From Rodentolepis nana (lineage: Eukaryota; Platyhelminthes; Cestoda; Cyclophyllidea; Hymenolepididae), in contig UZAE01012495.1 in NCBI GenBank assembly GCA_900617975.1, forward strand, positions 9,494-39,330: DNA of 29,837 nucleotides, written 5' to 3'. Position numbers and translations under genes: made by a program. How positions within the stretch are numbered: position 1 is the stretch's first letter; the number at the start of each line of letters is the position of its first letter. Below, one piece after another: positions 10,863 to 23,741 of the stretch. The notes below the pieces were generated by a model. It saw only the letters and a program-made list of their open reading frames with translations. It was not told where the DNA came from and ran no database searches.

Positions 10863-11449
10863 TTTCACTGCATGTTGAATTTATACGGTCAAGGTTGAAG
10901 AAATTGAGGGTGTTAAGTTCAACGGTAGCATAATTTTGCGCTTATCAATAACAGTGAGATTCGACCATCATTTCTGTGGAGTGATTAGAAAACGAAAACC
11001 TTCCAACCTCGCTCCCATAAGACACATATCTCCTCTATTTCGCCACATTTGAATATAATGAGCACGCGCTTTCTTGACTGAAAAAAGGTGACTTCTATGG
11101 TGATTTGAGCACTTAATTCACTTCTTGTGGATTTGGTAATAAGCAAATTGAATTAATTCGCCAATAGAGAACGCCAATAGTAATTCATTTGCTTATCTAT
11201 GGTTTTCGCGGCCAATGCAATTATAAAAGAGGCATCAAAGGTGGCTTAATTAATAATATTATCAATAAAACCTCTGGAGGCGTGAGTGCTAGTGAAAATA
11301 ATTCTCGAATTGTAGAATAGGTAAAATGACTTGACTAGTACATCCCCTGAAGTGTGACCCCACAAAATAATTGCATAGCTTGTTTGAATATTAATTTTCT
11401 CTGTGCACCCATATATTTTGTCCATTCACGCTGAGACATTTATGTACAT
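10863..11449. other. Non-coding stretch
   Basis: No gene or repeat recognised. Confidence 0.5.
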
Positions 11450-11746
11450 CAGATGGCAGACAATAGGATAGTCATCATTAGCCCTTTAGATGACTTCGAG
11501 ATTCACAGAAGGGAGGAATGTCAAAGTCACAAGTCGAGAGGAAGAATAAACCACCGATGTAAAAGTGACAGACACGAAGGTAGAGAAAAAGGTGAGTTGA
11601 GTACTATGGAAATGGTCAAATTTGACATACGGTGGGGTCATGGTAGTATGAAGTCAGAAGTCAACAGTAGGGTTATAGACTCTTTTATGGCACGATTTTA
11701 CGTTGCCCAGGGTGCACCACGTGGATGTAAGTCTATCGCATTCCCA
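11450..11746 (-). repeat. SINE-like family copy 6
   Basis: Reverse-oriented copy with nearly the whole body, including AACATACGG-type middle blocks and the CCAGGGTGCACCACGTGGA head block, but without the A/T-rich tail. A 98-codon open frame runs through it by chance; it is a translation of the repeat and was not called as a gene. The outer head repeat ATAGACT/AGTCTAT is kept, while the inner hairpin is broken. Confidence 0.85.
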
Positions 11747-11749
11747 TAG

Positions 11750-14700
11750 CTTGGACATTGATGACAACGATTTGACAATGATAATAATTTTGACCAATTT
11801 ATCAAGCATTGTACAAGGCTAGCGAATTAGAGACCGTGGTAAGGATACCCTGTGGTATACACCCGTTAATGACTGCTTACAATGTTACCCCTAACCAAGT
11901 CTAAAGTGATTTATCTTAGGGAATATTTTCAATTTCTTTCCCATAAAAAATTTGCACTTGAATGTTACCATCTGACCCAGATACCACCCAGGTAAATTAA
12001 ATGTTGGGCTGAAAAAGAGTAAAATGCTCCTAAATATTCAAGTCATGAAAATTATTTTTTTATAATCAGCTTATCGAATCCCCCAAACGGACTAACTTTT
12101 CATAGTAAAGCTTCAAGGTATTAGCAGGAATCTTATATTCAATACGTCTCCTAGGATTTAATATACCTAATAATCACACCGTAGATACGGGAATTTCCAA
12201 GCCCATAACCAAGGTTAGGCCATCTTTGCCAGAATTAGGCAGACTATATTAGGCCTAGATCATTTTACCGTCAACCTTTTTTTGTTATTTTAAAAATGAA
12301 ATAAGAAAATTTCCCGAAAAGTTGTCCTGAACAACTAATTAATCGTGACCAGGATTACTGTATCTTGTTGCTGAAGCAGGCTAATTTAAATCGTCCAACA
12401 AATCGAGATGTCAAAATAGCGCACGGCATTATGCTTCGTCATCTACTCTATTCTAATTTCAGGTTTCTTAATTTGGGACTTTTATGCGGCTTTTCTATGA
12501 CCAAAATACCTTCAATTGGTAATTCTTTATTATTGCACAAATGCGTGCTTAAAATTCTAATCTGTCTTCATTGCAATTAAAGAAGCAATAGCTGAAATAT
12601 ATATGACGCAAATCTGTCTGAAAAAATGCCTCATTTTTTGTTCCACTGTCGGAGTTTAATTAACTAATTGTTTTGACGCTAACAGCAGTTTTAATTTCCT
12701 TTTTGGCCCGGCTTTGAATGCGTGTAAAATTGCAATGCCCTTTATGCCGATTTTCCACTAATAAGTTCTATTTAGTACAAAAATTGCATAAATTATTTAT
12801 TACTCACCCCGGAACAAACTCACGTTCCTCACCCCTCCCCCCCCCCACCCCACCCCATTTTGCCCAATCATATCACTGTATTTGCGACAATAAACGCAGA
12901 CCTTATGACAGCCGACTTGGCAGACACCCAGTTTGAACTATTATGCCACCTGGGGGGGGGGGGGGGGGGGGGGGGGGAGAGAGTGGATAGCGGCAAATCG
13001 AGCTGTTCTTTTGCTTACGAAAAAAATGAAGCTAGTATGTAAAACATTTGTTCAAAATCAACTCCAATCATTCCTCCAACAAAATTCACTGTTTCTCAAA
13101 CTCTACGAAATCAATTCGACAAAGTGTGGTTTAGCGATAATGCAAAGCAGATATGATATTCATTGAAATAGCCTAGGTTTTCCACGAAGGTAATATTATG
13201 ACTACGGTGTTTCAGCTCTTGAGGGATGAAAGAAATAGTTGCTCGGTGAAGTCTTTTAGCCCTTTTTAGAGAAAGTGCACAATTTTGATCTGCAACGTGG
13301 AACAGGATTGTTTTGGTGCTTTAACCAGTCAAGCATTCAATTACTTCCTTCTCATATGTGACCATGAAAGAAACTTTGCTGAAATAAATAGAAACTGATA
13401 AAAAGCAAGCTCTTTTTCTTGAAGCTTAATATATTTGCTCAATGAAATGAAATACTCGATTCGGACTCCTAACCTTCAATATCGCCTTTCATTAATTTTG
13501 CTTCATTCTCGTGAAACAAGATGGTCTCTTCTGATCAAATGGGCATGATCTTTGTTTCACTTAGCTCATTCCTATGGTAGCGCCTCTCAATATGAAACCA
13601 GTGATTTCAAAACGTGCATTAAATGGGTTTCTAGAATATATGAATTCCGAAATTTTTGAAGGGATGAAATGTTTCAAGTGTCTTTTTTCTGGGTTAAAAA
13701 TGTGTTTTAATGCTTAATAGCTCTTGATAAAAGCTTTTCAAATGCATCAATAAAACAAGTCTAAGTTCAAATTTTCATTAGTGGAATTTCACCAAACGAC
13801 ATTGAAACAACTAGTAACGCGTGTGAGTTAAAAAATGAATATTGTTTAAATTCATGAAAACGCACGCGAATTTGAATGAAAATGGCCATTTTATGGGAAG
13901 GCATTAACTCACTCAATTGGCAAGTTAAATTACTTTAGCTTATTAAGCTATATAATTTTGTAAATAATTTTAGCTCTTTAGAATTAGAAGAATTCAAATT
14001 TGCTTTAATTTTATTCTGGTATGATTTTTAAATTAAATTCATATTTGAGTATTCAAGTCGTTTGAAATTGAGCTCAAGTATTTTATTTTATCATTTACAA
14101 GCAATTTCTTGAACTAATGATTTTAGACCTGATATTTTATTAATAAATAATCACATTAATTAACATATTACGAATTTTTTTATCCTGAGCCTCTAGAGAT
14201 TTGTCGAAATTTATTTTATTTGAGGGGGTGGAGCGATTTCTCGTTCATAATTCTAATAACGAAATGATGAATTGCATTTAATTTTATAAATAGAGCAAAA
14301 TCTGGTGAATTTGAATTTTAGGCTGTTATTTAAAAGCTAATGCAGATTTTTCTTTGGTTAATAATTGCTTAGCTTGCCGATCCAAAGAACAATGGGAAAT
14401 CGTGTAAATTTAAAATTCCACAGAAATTTTTGGCTCTTGCCTTCCTTCCAAATTAGACAGTTACGCCAATTTGACAAGAAAACATTATTTCAAATAAACG
14501 CACTAACCATTAAACAAATACAAAAAGCAAGTATATTTAACACCCTTGGAAAATTCACTAATTCTAAGCAAGCGTGAGTTGTGGTCTGGACGCAACCATA
14601 TTTTGCTAGTAGCTTTCATTGCAAAGGAAAGTTTTCACTGAAGTCTCTTAAGTATTTTAACGTAATTGAAATATTATAAGTTAGTTTCTTTCCTCTAGTC

Positions 14701-14864
14701 AAAAAAACTTTTGTTTAAATATGCTTAAAGAATATCATCCTTGATTAGCTGAAAAATTTGGCAGTTTTGATCAAATTTCGTTACTCCTGGTTATAGTATT
14801 GATTAACCAAGAGGCAACTTATTCAAATAATCTAAAGTCATATAAGCTTATAGTTATTAAACCC
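11750..14864. other. Non-coding stretch with C and G homopolymers
   Basis: Three kilobases without a recognisable gene. The only outstanding structure is the C-rich tract and the 26-G run listed next. Small open frames at 12365-12580, 12718-12936 and 14365-14577 have no domain and no conserved motif. Confidence 0.5.
12832..12977. repeat. C-rich tract followed by a 26-G homopolymer
   Basis: A C-rich tract (12832-12857, including ten C in a row at 12837-12846) is followed about 95 bases later by 26 uninterrupted G (12952-12977). The two tracts are complementary and could pair as a hairpin, or the G run could form a G-quadruplex. Exact lengths of such runs are prone to sequencing and assembly error. 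Confidence 0.9.
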
Positions 14865-14876
14865 AATAATGATTAC

Positions 14877-15202
14877 CATGGGGTGTGCGATAGACTTACC
14901 TCCACGTGGTGCACTCTGGGCAACGTACACTCATACTGCAAAAAAGTCTATAAACCGGCAGTTGACTTCTCACTTCAAACTACTATGGCCTGACTGAATG
15001 TCATCTTCGACCACTTTCACAGTACTTATCTTGCAATTTCTCTGCTCTGCGTCTACTTGTCACTTACATCTGTGGATCACTCTACTGTTCCCCACCCCTC
15101 TACTTTCCCTTTAATTTGATGTTCTTTCCCCTCTGTGAAGCCTAAAGTCAACAAAAGGGCTAATAATGACTATCAAAACGCCTGCCATTTGATATAAATA
15201 AT
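14877..15202 (+). repeat. SINE-like family copy 7 with target-site duplication
   Basis: Forward full-length copy: head CATGGGGTGTGCGATAGACT, tail GATATAAATAAT. A 12-bp direct repeat AATAATGATTAC flanks it (14865-14876 and 15203-15214). The head inverted repeat is ATAGACTT (from 14890) and AAGTCTAT (from 14945). Its good preservation suggests one of the younger copies. Confidence 0.92.
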
Positions 15203-15214
15203 AATAATGATTAC

Positions 15215-15336
15215 TGTCACTGAGTTCGATTTTCTCCACCTACTACCACTGGAATCTGGACGAATAGGTAGATTCAAAATGCTCAGAGTTGCTATTAGTT
15301 GTTTTTAACGTAAGACTCCATTCTCAGTAAGGTGTA

Positions 15337-15374
<38 letters not shown>

Positions 15375-17516
15375 TCTCCTTTTTCACTAATTGATTGGAA
15401 AACGCATATTAATGTATTAGAATTCTCATGGCCTAATCTATTTAACTTAGTCCATAAAAGCTAACTGCGAGATAGCTGCTGTGATGGGAGTGATCCTATA
15501 TGTGTCCGTTTGGGAGATTTGTTTCATATAATTGGGGTAAGTGCTTCATCCCCTCCCAGTCCAAAAGTGCTGCTTTTTAAACGAACCAGCACTGATATAG
15601 CATTCAGATATCTGGCGCTTCAGACACCCTTACCCTTTGTAGGACTTAAAACAACAAAATTTGTTTACCGGAAGTTGTTCCTGTCCATTGTAGCAGAAGA
15701 ACATTAAGGCATCTTAGTGCTTCATAGACTCATGCAAAGTGAGATTTGCACATTTTACTCTGTAACAAGTAAACATGATTTGAAATGTGAATTACTTCGA
15801 AGTATGCATGTAGCTGCAAATATTATTATAAAAGGGCTGAATCTCGTTCCAATACATACAAGTTGGAATTCGAAACTAAACTCGGATCGATCCTAACCGA
15901 ACCTTTTAATTATTCAGACATTTAGATTAATTTGCCATTTCAACAACTACAGGAAATGAAATGTCAATAGTGGCTGTAGGAAGATGACTTTCCGATTATT
16001 TATACTTTAAAAAATTAATTTGTTAGAGAGACTTAGCTGTTAATTGGGAGTTCAGATTCTGCAAATATTGATAGCTGTTAAATTAATTTCATTTTTTAGG
16101 CTGGTGTGTAGATGGGGTCTACTTAACCTTCCTATCTACTTATTAACTATCAGTAGAAGCGGCAGATACTGCGCACGCATGCTAAGACAATAATTATGGA
16201 TTCAAGGTAGACGGACTAGCCATTGGTTAAAATCACATAATTTGAAGGAGTAAAACTTGGCAATCCATTGTTCACTTCTGATTAACGTATTAGAAATGCA
16301 GAAGCAGAGAATCCATCAAAGACGTCGGATGAGTAAGCTTTGTGCAAGGATATCAGAGGAAGAATGTGTCACCGATGGAAACAAGAATTGAAGCTTTTAT
16401 TCTTTTCCTCCTCAGTGTTCCATTGCTAAAAGTTGATTTTCACATAGTTTTGAATTGTTTCACATACTTCGAAGCATATGATTGATCCCAAAGCCCGGAG
16501 TTAAAATCAAAGCTTTATTTTTTTGGCATAAGGTGAGAGAATTCCTGGCTGGCTTTAAAACAACAATGCAAATAATTATCCTATTTAAATATGGGGGGAA
16601 CGACTGAAATCGATTAAGCAAATTATAGATGAGAAGTGAAAGCCTCAAATGATAAGTGAAAATGAGATAAAAGCATTCAAACACTTAGACGAGCAAAAGT
16701 CAAAGGAAGACAAGCACTTCGCTGGAATTTGGGAATCATCAGGCTTAGCCAAATGCTTTTTACCCAAATGATAAAGCTTATAATGCCATTTCCAGGAACC
16801 GCCTTCAAGTTTCTTGAATTAGTCCATTTTCACAAACGTTAATTTGTTGGCAAAGTTTATGAGATTGAATAGTTGTCCATGGCAATCAAATAACGCCTTA
16901 TTTTACGAAATACGTATTTTATCCAATAATTATTTTCCTTAATACAGAAACGACCAATTTCAACTCAGAGGGATTAAGATTGCCATTTAGAGCAAATATG
17001 TTTACGACACTGCATGTTCAAAAAATAATTCATTAACCAATCAGTTATTAGATCATTTCGAAACCGAGAAATTTCAAGCATACACTGAGGCTCAGTATAC
17101 CAGTCGGAGCGCTTAGGCTCACCAGTAGTATATCTGTGCATAGGCCAATCAGGTATGATGGATTAATTTAGCACTTATTGCCGCTATAGCTATACGTGAT
17201 AATACAGAAAATAGAAAATAAAAATATGATATCCCATGGTAAATCCCCTTAATAGGTTAGTCATTCTTGAATTCAGTATCCATGACTGAGTTGGTCGACC
17301 TTTAATCACTATTACCGGGGTTTCCAAAAATTCACTCATCCGAATAAGAGCCTTAAATTATATAAGTAGGTAGTGTTTTAAAACGAAAATTTGTCGGAAC
17401 ACATCGATATTACCAGCCACAAAGATCAACCAGAAGGACAAAGCAGTAGTTCTATCGAATCATCAATATTTTAAAATAACTGTAATATACACACGCAAAT
17501 TAGTTATAGAGCACAA
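15215..17516. other. Non-coding stretch, 3' flank of nucleostemin
   Basis: No gene recognised. It contains a (TA)n microsatellite at 15341-15371. The right-hand few hundred bases should include the 3' UTR of the minus-strand nucleostemin gene, but I found no clear polyadenylation hexamer to place its end. Confidence 0.5.
15341..15371. repeat. (TA)n microsatellite
   Basis: Uninterrupted TA dinucleotides for 31 bases. Confidence 0.97.
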
Positions 17517-20500
17517 CTAATTTGTTTCCATTGTTTCAAAAGATTCGTCATCCCCTGATTCCGCTGATTCAAAATCCATGTTGTCAATAGCTTCATCGTC
17601 ATCATCACCCTCATCGTCAGTAGTAGTATCTGCTAAATCAGTCTCCTCTTCGTCAGAAACAAGTATACCACTAACAGAAGTCCACCCAGCCTCTAAATCA
17701 GCATTGAATGGTTCTGAGGAGTTTACAATAGCCACCGGACAGAAGTCATTGTCTGTCTTGGCCCGAGGAAGTTCTGTAAAGCAAAACAATCCGTCGGTAG
17801 TTTATGAAACAAATAGCTAAGAACAGCCAAGTTCATCTAACTCAAATATGGGACAGCCACTACCATTCGTGATAGTTTAGCCATGTACGTTAGCACTTCT
17901 ACCAGCCGACCTTTTAAATAGCAAAGAAAGAATTTGCCAGTGGCTAAGTGGTTAAATATATTTTTTTAATACCACATCAGTTAGCCTAACTGTCAGCCCC
18001 ACTGGTGTAGTCTTTTAAAAGGAATGGAGGAACTTGAGTCTCCATGATGCTAAAGAAGCATGGTCATAAATAGGCCTCTGGCAATGTAAAAAACCGATTT
18101 AATTATTACTCCGACAAAAGATAATCTTTCGGTATTAGAATGTCTAAATTTCCTCTTCCTCCACATCTAGTCAATATAATTATGGCAGTTATTCGTTCCA
18201 ATGTCTCCATCTCAATTGCCCAAGCTCCCAAAAATTTCATAACTAGTGGCTTAGGGAAAGGACAACTAAAGTTATGTAATCAAACCTATCTTAAGTGGCC
18301 TACAACTTGGTCGCCGTAACAAGGAGATTTACCGATTGGCGATGTGAAGTGACGCAATCATTGGCATACAGTGACCTGACCCTACAACTCAAATGATCAC
18401 CAAAATTTTCGCCAATAGATAGGATATTTAGATACTTATTTAAATGTAATCAAATGGCCATTCTTGATAGTAGTATCATATTCACTCATTGTGTTTGATG
18501 AAATCTTGACGAACATAATTCGAATTGGCTAAGTCTGGGGCGTTTCTCTGATAAATATTTAAGTGAACAACGTTAGTAAATACTAAACTTCACATATCAA
18601 ATATCGATTTTCATGGGAATCATTACATATGTGGGATCGAAACCTATATTATAAGGCTGACGATTAACCTCCCGAACCAAGTGGAAACGATATAGCTGAT
18701 CTTCATGTCTCCAAGTAATTCCTTTATCAAACTTGCGCTAACGAGCAGTGACAATTTGGAAAAGTGGCTTTTGACTAAGCAAAAAACATATGACTAGAAG
18801 TTCATTGTAGTAAGACGCTCAATTAAAGTGGCCTATAAGGTGTATAATTGTATAAGTAATGCTTATGAAGCGTGGAGTGTGAACAAACATTCCAGCAAAT
18901 AGGTGTTAAGGAAAGGAAAGAGAAAAATTAAGGCACTATGGAAGGATAAACTTACTTTTAAAGATAGCCTCATCGAGTTCTGGTAAAGGAAGGTCGACAT
19001 CCTCCAAGGCGATGATTGCTGGCCTTATGGGTTCAGCAATAGGAGCAGAGCTTTCTGGAGGAAGTGTGTAGTGCGCTAATTTTCCGCTATAAAGTCGAAT
19101 CGATATATAATTCATGACAGTTAACGCGGTACATACTCAGCTTTAATAGAAATGACATTCCAATTTCAGAAATGTCAGGTATCAACATGTAAAAGCTAAC
19201 CAGGAGACGAATGGGTCAAGAAATGATCGTCAAACCAAATAAAACTATAAGGATTTGGAATTAGTTACTCAACTAATTATAAAAAAACCCCATAAAAACC
19301 CTACATAACAGAGGCAAGAACTCACGATATCCAATCGTTCAGCAGAACACGAGCGGCACTTTTAACATCTGGTATACCTCCTTTGCGTAACTTTCCCATT
19401 CGTTGAGCAAGTTTACACAGGAAATCAGTAGTGCTAGCGTAATCGGAAATAGCATATCGGATCATTATTTGCCGTTTAGGACACCAGGAAAGGATAGAAT
19501 TAACCGCGGGTTCGGGATTTTCAATATTTTCAGGCTATATAAACAAAACATTTAACCACAGAAGGAAAGAACAATGAATCCCAGTTTTAGATAAGCCTAC
19601 CTTTGTACAATTGCGAAGGACCAATTCACACTGATCGATCGACTTTGAGAGAACAACACCAGGGGAATCGATAATCTTAAACTTGTTGTCAATTTTATAG
19701 ACTTGGCATTCTCTGGTTAAACCAGGAACACAGCCACTTGTGGCTACTTTACGGCAAACTAAGGTGTTAATTACAGCACTCTTTCCAGTATTAGGCAAAC
19801 CAACAACTCCCACAACAAGATGACCACCATTATGACGACGAACATTTCCCAATAAGACCTTCAAACCATCAACACCGAGGCCTTCTTTGGATGAAATGCC
19901 ATTGCTGAATGGAATTTTGCCACGAACATTTCCAAGGCGGTTAGATTTCTCCTGAGTATTAGCCTTGAATGGCATAGTGGTGTACCACTTTCTGAAGTAC
20001 TCTAACCATTGCCGGAGAGCATCACGAGGAATGAGATCGATCTTATTCAAAAGAATGATGAGCTTTTTGCCGGCGGCTAAAACTGCATTTTCCGCTTCAA
20101 GACTTCGAGTGCCGAGTGGATCCCTTGCATCAAGGACTTCAACAATAACATCAGCTTTACGAACAACAAGATCAAATTGCTTAGAGAAGGACACCTTTAC
20201 TTCCTGCTTTTTAGACTTCACTGAAGCACTTTCAGATTTGGAAGATTGCTGCAAAAGATTCTTACGACGTTCGTTCTCAATCTATATAATAAATATCATA
20301 AATGTAAAATTGCCTTTTTAGTTTCCTTAACGTGCTCTAAAACTTTTTCCTTGAAAGGTAATGAATTAGGAACACCGGGATCTTTTCCTAGAAGCGCTAT
20401 TAGAAATCAGAATTTTAAAATACTTTTAAAAAGTTTTGGATTTTTCTTTTTTTCTCTACGGATTTTGCGATGATGCTCACGAACCTTCCGTAAGATTTTA

Positions 20501-20547
20501 AACCTCTGATGGCAAGTTACACGCTTACTACGGTTTTCTAAAATCAT
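17517..20547 (-). CDS. GNL3: Nucleostemin / GNL3-family nucleolar GTPase
   Basis: Circularly permuted GTPase of the YlqF/nucleostemin group; family members act in the nucleolus in ribosome biogenesis and cell-cycle control. Six exons join in frame: 20547-20424, 20387-20332, 20281-19601, 19534-19326, 19086-18956, 17773-17517 (1458 nt, 485 aa). The introns are 36, 50, 66, 239 and 1182 nt. The N terminus is very basic with the family block KVREHHRKIRRE and then RKDPGVPNS (residues 42-50), diagnostic of nucleostemin. G motifs appear in permuted order: NKID (139-142), GLPNTGKSA (221-229), GLT (247-249), DSPG (265-268). The GGIPDV block follows in exon 4. The last exon encodes a strongly acidic tail (DDEGDDDDEA). 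The start ATG at 20547 is chosen because it is the first in frame before the basic domain. It diverges from TATDN1 across 612 bp. A GNL3L identity is equally possible; invertebrates usually have one gene for both. Confidence 0.93.
17774..18955 (-). other. Large last intron of nucleostemin
   Basis: Spans from a strong GTAAGT donor to a TTGCTTTACAG acceptor; the phases match (one base before, two after). Nothing recognisable lies inside it. Confidence 0.8.
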
Positions 20548-21159
20548 TAAGTAAAGAAAGTAAACGCACTTCGACAGCTCTTAACCATTTCTGCACGTGA
20601 TTCAAAAGGACACGCAATAAATTCAAAAGAAGCCGGTAGGTTAATGCTTTTTAAAACATTTTCGTAAGATTATAAATAAAATCAAGTTATATTAATACAT
20701 AAAAATCTCAAAATTAAAATTTCTTTAAAATATAAATTAACAATGATTTTGTAAAATTTCATATTAGAATTGTCATTTTTACAACTATTTATTCTCATAA
20801 ATGATTTTGCTTCCCAGGATTAAAATGGACCACATATTTGTAATATATACTTTTAGTTGTCGATTAAATTGCTGAATATGAATTTTTATCAAATTGGTGT
20901 ACTTTTTTGTTCGTGAATTTTCACGTTCAAGGACGCAGCTCATCTCAGCCCTCCCCGTGGGCGTCGCTTGAGGTATCGCATATTTGTTTTCAAATCGTTA
21001 CAACTTTTCTTCTGTTTTCTCATCATGATAATATAAATCACTTTATTTGCTTCATTTATTTTGTTATTTCAACATGTTTTGTCCTTATTTCATCATATAA
21101 CTTGTATTCGTCCTTGATTTGCTGTATTGTTTGCATATTTTAATTATAATCTTATCAGA
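20548..21159. promoter_or_regulatory. Head-to-head intergenic region, nucleostemin/TATDN1
   Basis: 612 bp separate the two divergent start codons, so both promoters and 5' UTRs must fit here unless one mRNA is trans-spliced or has a distant leader exon. No TATA box can be assigned with confidence because the whole region is AT-rich. Confidence 0.45.
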
Positions 21160-23741
21160 ATGGCAGCAAGGAAGTTCATTGACATTGGCGCAAACCTGAC
21201 GGACAGTATGTTCTCAGGTTACTACAATGGCTCTCAAAAACATAAAATAGATTTGGATCAAGTACTATCCAGAGCATTTCAGGCCGGTCTGGAAAAGATT
21301 ATTGTAACGGCTGGTTTGACTCTAATTCCTTGGTAACACTTTACTCTTTTTTCAGGTTGTATGAATGACATTGCAGCCGCGAAATCTCTCTGTTCATCCG
21401 ATTCGCGTCTTTTTTATACAATAGGCTGCCATCCAACTCATTGCAATGAATTTGCTTCTCTTCCCGATAAATACTATAATGACCTGAAACAGGGTGTTAT
21501 CGATGGCGACTCTAAAGTGGTTGCTATTGGTGAATGTGGTCTAGATTACGATAGGTATGTCCTTGATCACCTGTTACCCAGACTATATTTTCTCAGGGAA
21601 CATTTCTGTACTCGAGATGTTCAATTACCCTATTTCAAAAAACAACTGTGCCTTGCGTCCGAAATGAATCTGCCGCTATTTTTACATTGTCGTAACGCTT
21701 TTGAAGCCTTCATTGAGTGCATCAAAAAGCATGTTGAGGAGCATGGACCTATCCATGGTGTTGTACATACATTCTCTGGAAACAGTGATCAAGCCAAAGA
21801 AGTGCTTGATTTGGGTTTATATTTAGGATTCAATGGATGTAGTTTGAAGACAAAGGCGAACTTGGATGTGCGCTTCAGTAGTTTCTTTTCACCGTAATTA
21901 TTTTGTTAATTATTTAATTTTAACTTTTTATCTCACTTAAGATAAATAGTAAAAGCTCAGATGCTTTTGTAGTCCTTATACGTAAAAATCGATTGATCAT
22001 TGATTTTCTCCCGTAATATCTTTTTGTGGTCATTGGATCTAGTATCCAAGACTTATCAATTGGTTTGCAGAAGTTTCTTGATCCGCTGCTGTTCACATAG
22101 CTTTGGTTATACGAGTACACTTATATATGTCTACATGTTCACACAAGAATGTTCACAGAATAATAATAATTTTCAAAATTTTTTTCTTTATCAGTGACAG
22201 TGGCTTATATACTCTTTGAGTATCGTTCTGATATTTATAGTTGCTCAATGTCTTATGCTATGACCGATCCAGTTTTTTAATTTATGTTATCTTCAAATAA
22301 AATATCGATTCCTCACTTAGGAAAATTTAGTTTCTTATGTAAATGGTTTTGGGCTTCTTGCTTTGCCAATAGTTGCAGCTTCGGTGAGTCTTCAATCGTC
22401 AACATGTGTATTGAAAACGTATAATAAATAAGCCGGAGTATACGAAGTACTACTTTCAATATAGTCTCATGGACCCCTTTGTTCTTTTAACTTAAGATAA
22501 GGATTCGAGTCATATTTTTTGTGCTACCTCTGCTTAGTGGGTTTATAAAGAGTACTCTCGGTGCGCTGGTTTTTTTCTCTTTTTTTGCGTAAAAGTTTAC
22601 CCACTCGTCGCTTCATTAGCATTATAGTCAGCCAAATGTTCCCCGATACATTAAGACCTATCGTATTCTCTCAAAAAAATCTTTGTCTGTAAATTTCTAT
22701 CATCCTTGTGTATGTTGCTAAATGAGTAAACTATCTCCATGCCTGATGTAATTTCAGTTTGCTTTTTTAGTTCTAAAGCATGCTTTAAAAATAATCAAAC
22801 TTTTTTGCTTTGAGAAATCAATGACTGACCACTGTTTATATACGCTCATTTGTCTTTGATTTCGTTTAAGTGCAGATACTCTCCATATGAATTGAGACAT
22901 GCCCTCTTCCAGTAACCACCTTAATTTTAGTAGCTCGTTCACATCGGGGTGTGTGCTTATGAATAAAGACGACTTTAGAAGAGATTTTAGCGATTATACG
23001 GAGTCTTAACTTCCTGACGTTATTTTGAAATAGTATGAACTGTATTAAAAGCAAGGAGCCAATAACACCTTAATTAATTACAATGAAGATGACTTCGGTC
23101 TATCGTGATCTCTCCTCTGTAGGTGAATCGACAGCAGATAAATAAAGCGTGTGATTAAGCCCTCTATGATAATCTTTGAAAGCACTGATTTTGGGTTGTG
23201 GAGCGGGGAAGAGCTATCCTAAAGCCGATCCCACGAAATGCTAGCATGTTATTATTCCATTTGCTAATTAGAATTTGCCAATTCGATTGACCACCCACAT
23301 CACTAGGTTTGTATCGATAGCCCTCGTTATCACTCTCTTCCTCTTGTCAGTGAATTCAGATTGGCTTGTTCGCAATCTGACCCCCATTATAATCTTAACT
23401 TGGTTTTGCAGTCATTGTATTTTAAGAAAATAATTTACTCATTCACTTCTCTAATTCCCTAGGTAATTGCAACCATTCCCCAGGATCGTATTTTGTTAGA
23501 AACTGATGCGCCTTGGTGTGATATCCGACCAACCCATGCGGGTTTCCAGTATGTAAAAACCAAGTTTGAGAAAAAGAAGCCCAACAGGTGGTCACCCGAG
23601 TGCATGGTAGTTGGTCGGAATGAACCTGCCAACATCGTTCAGGTACTCGAAGTTGTTGCCGGTGTTCGTAACGAGTCACCAGATGAATTGGCTAAAGCTG
23701 CATATGAGAATACTCTTAAAATCTTCCCTCGACTGATGTAA
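21160..23741 (+). CDS. TATDN1: TatD-type metal-dependent deoxyribonuclease, TATDN1
   Basis: Metal-dependent 3'-5' DNA exonuclease of the TatD family (TIM-barrel amidohydrolase fold), linked in other organisms to DNA repair and apoptotic DNA breakdown. Four exons join in frame: 21160-21313, 21356-21554, 21597-21867, 23463-23741 (903 nt, 300 aa; human TATDN1 is about the same length). The introns are 42, 42 and 1595 nt. Visible motifs: [10 protein letters not shown] (residues 6-15), GCHPTHC (75-81), the metal-binding glutamate in GECGLD (110-115), FLHCRN (146-151), VVHTFSG (173-179), the catalytic aspartate in ETDAPWC (221-227), and the RNEPA block in the last exon. All expected catalytic residues are present. 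A splice acceptor (CTTATCAG, ending 21158) sits one base before the ATG, suggesting a leader exon or spliced-leader addition. The last donor GTGCGC is a weak match to consensus but the resulting join is exactly collinear with the family. Confidence 0.95.
21868..23462 (+). other. Large third intron of TATDN1
   Basis: A 1595-nt phase-0 intron. I see no coding sequence, repeat or RNA gene within it. Confidence 0.8.

Noticed and set aside
11453..11749. 98-codon open frame on the plus strand
   Set aside because: It lies wholly inside SINE copy 6, on the strand opposite to the element, and the corresponding frame is broken in the other copies.
17578..17820. Serine-rich 80-residue plus-strand open frame
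   Set aside because: Antisense of the acidic nucleostemin tail; serine codons are complements of Asp/Glu-rich coding DNA.
19965..20321. 118-residue plus-strand open frame
   Set aside because: Antisense shadow of the nucleostemin GTPase exon.
20530..20547. GATTTTAG as a trans-splice acceptor for nucleostemin
   Set aside because: An upstream ATG at 20547 reads in frame through it, and a leader-supplied ATG joined after this AG would put the exon out of frame.
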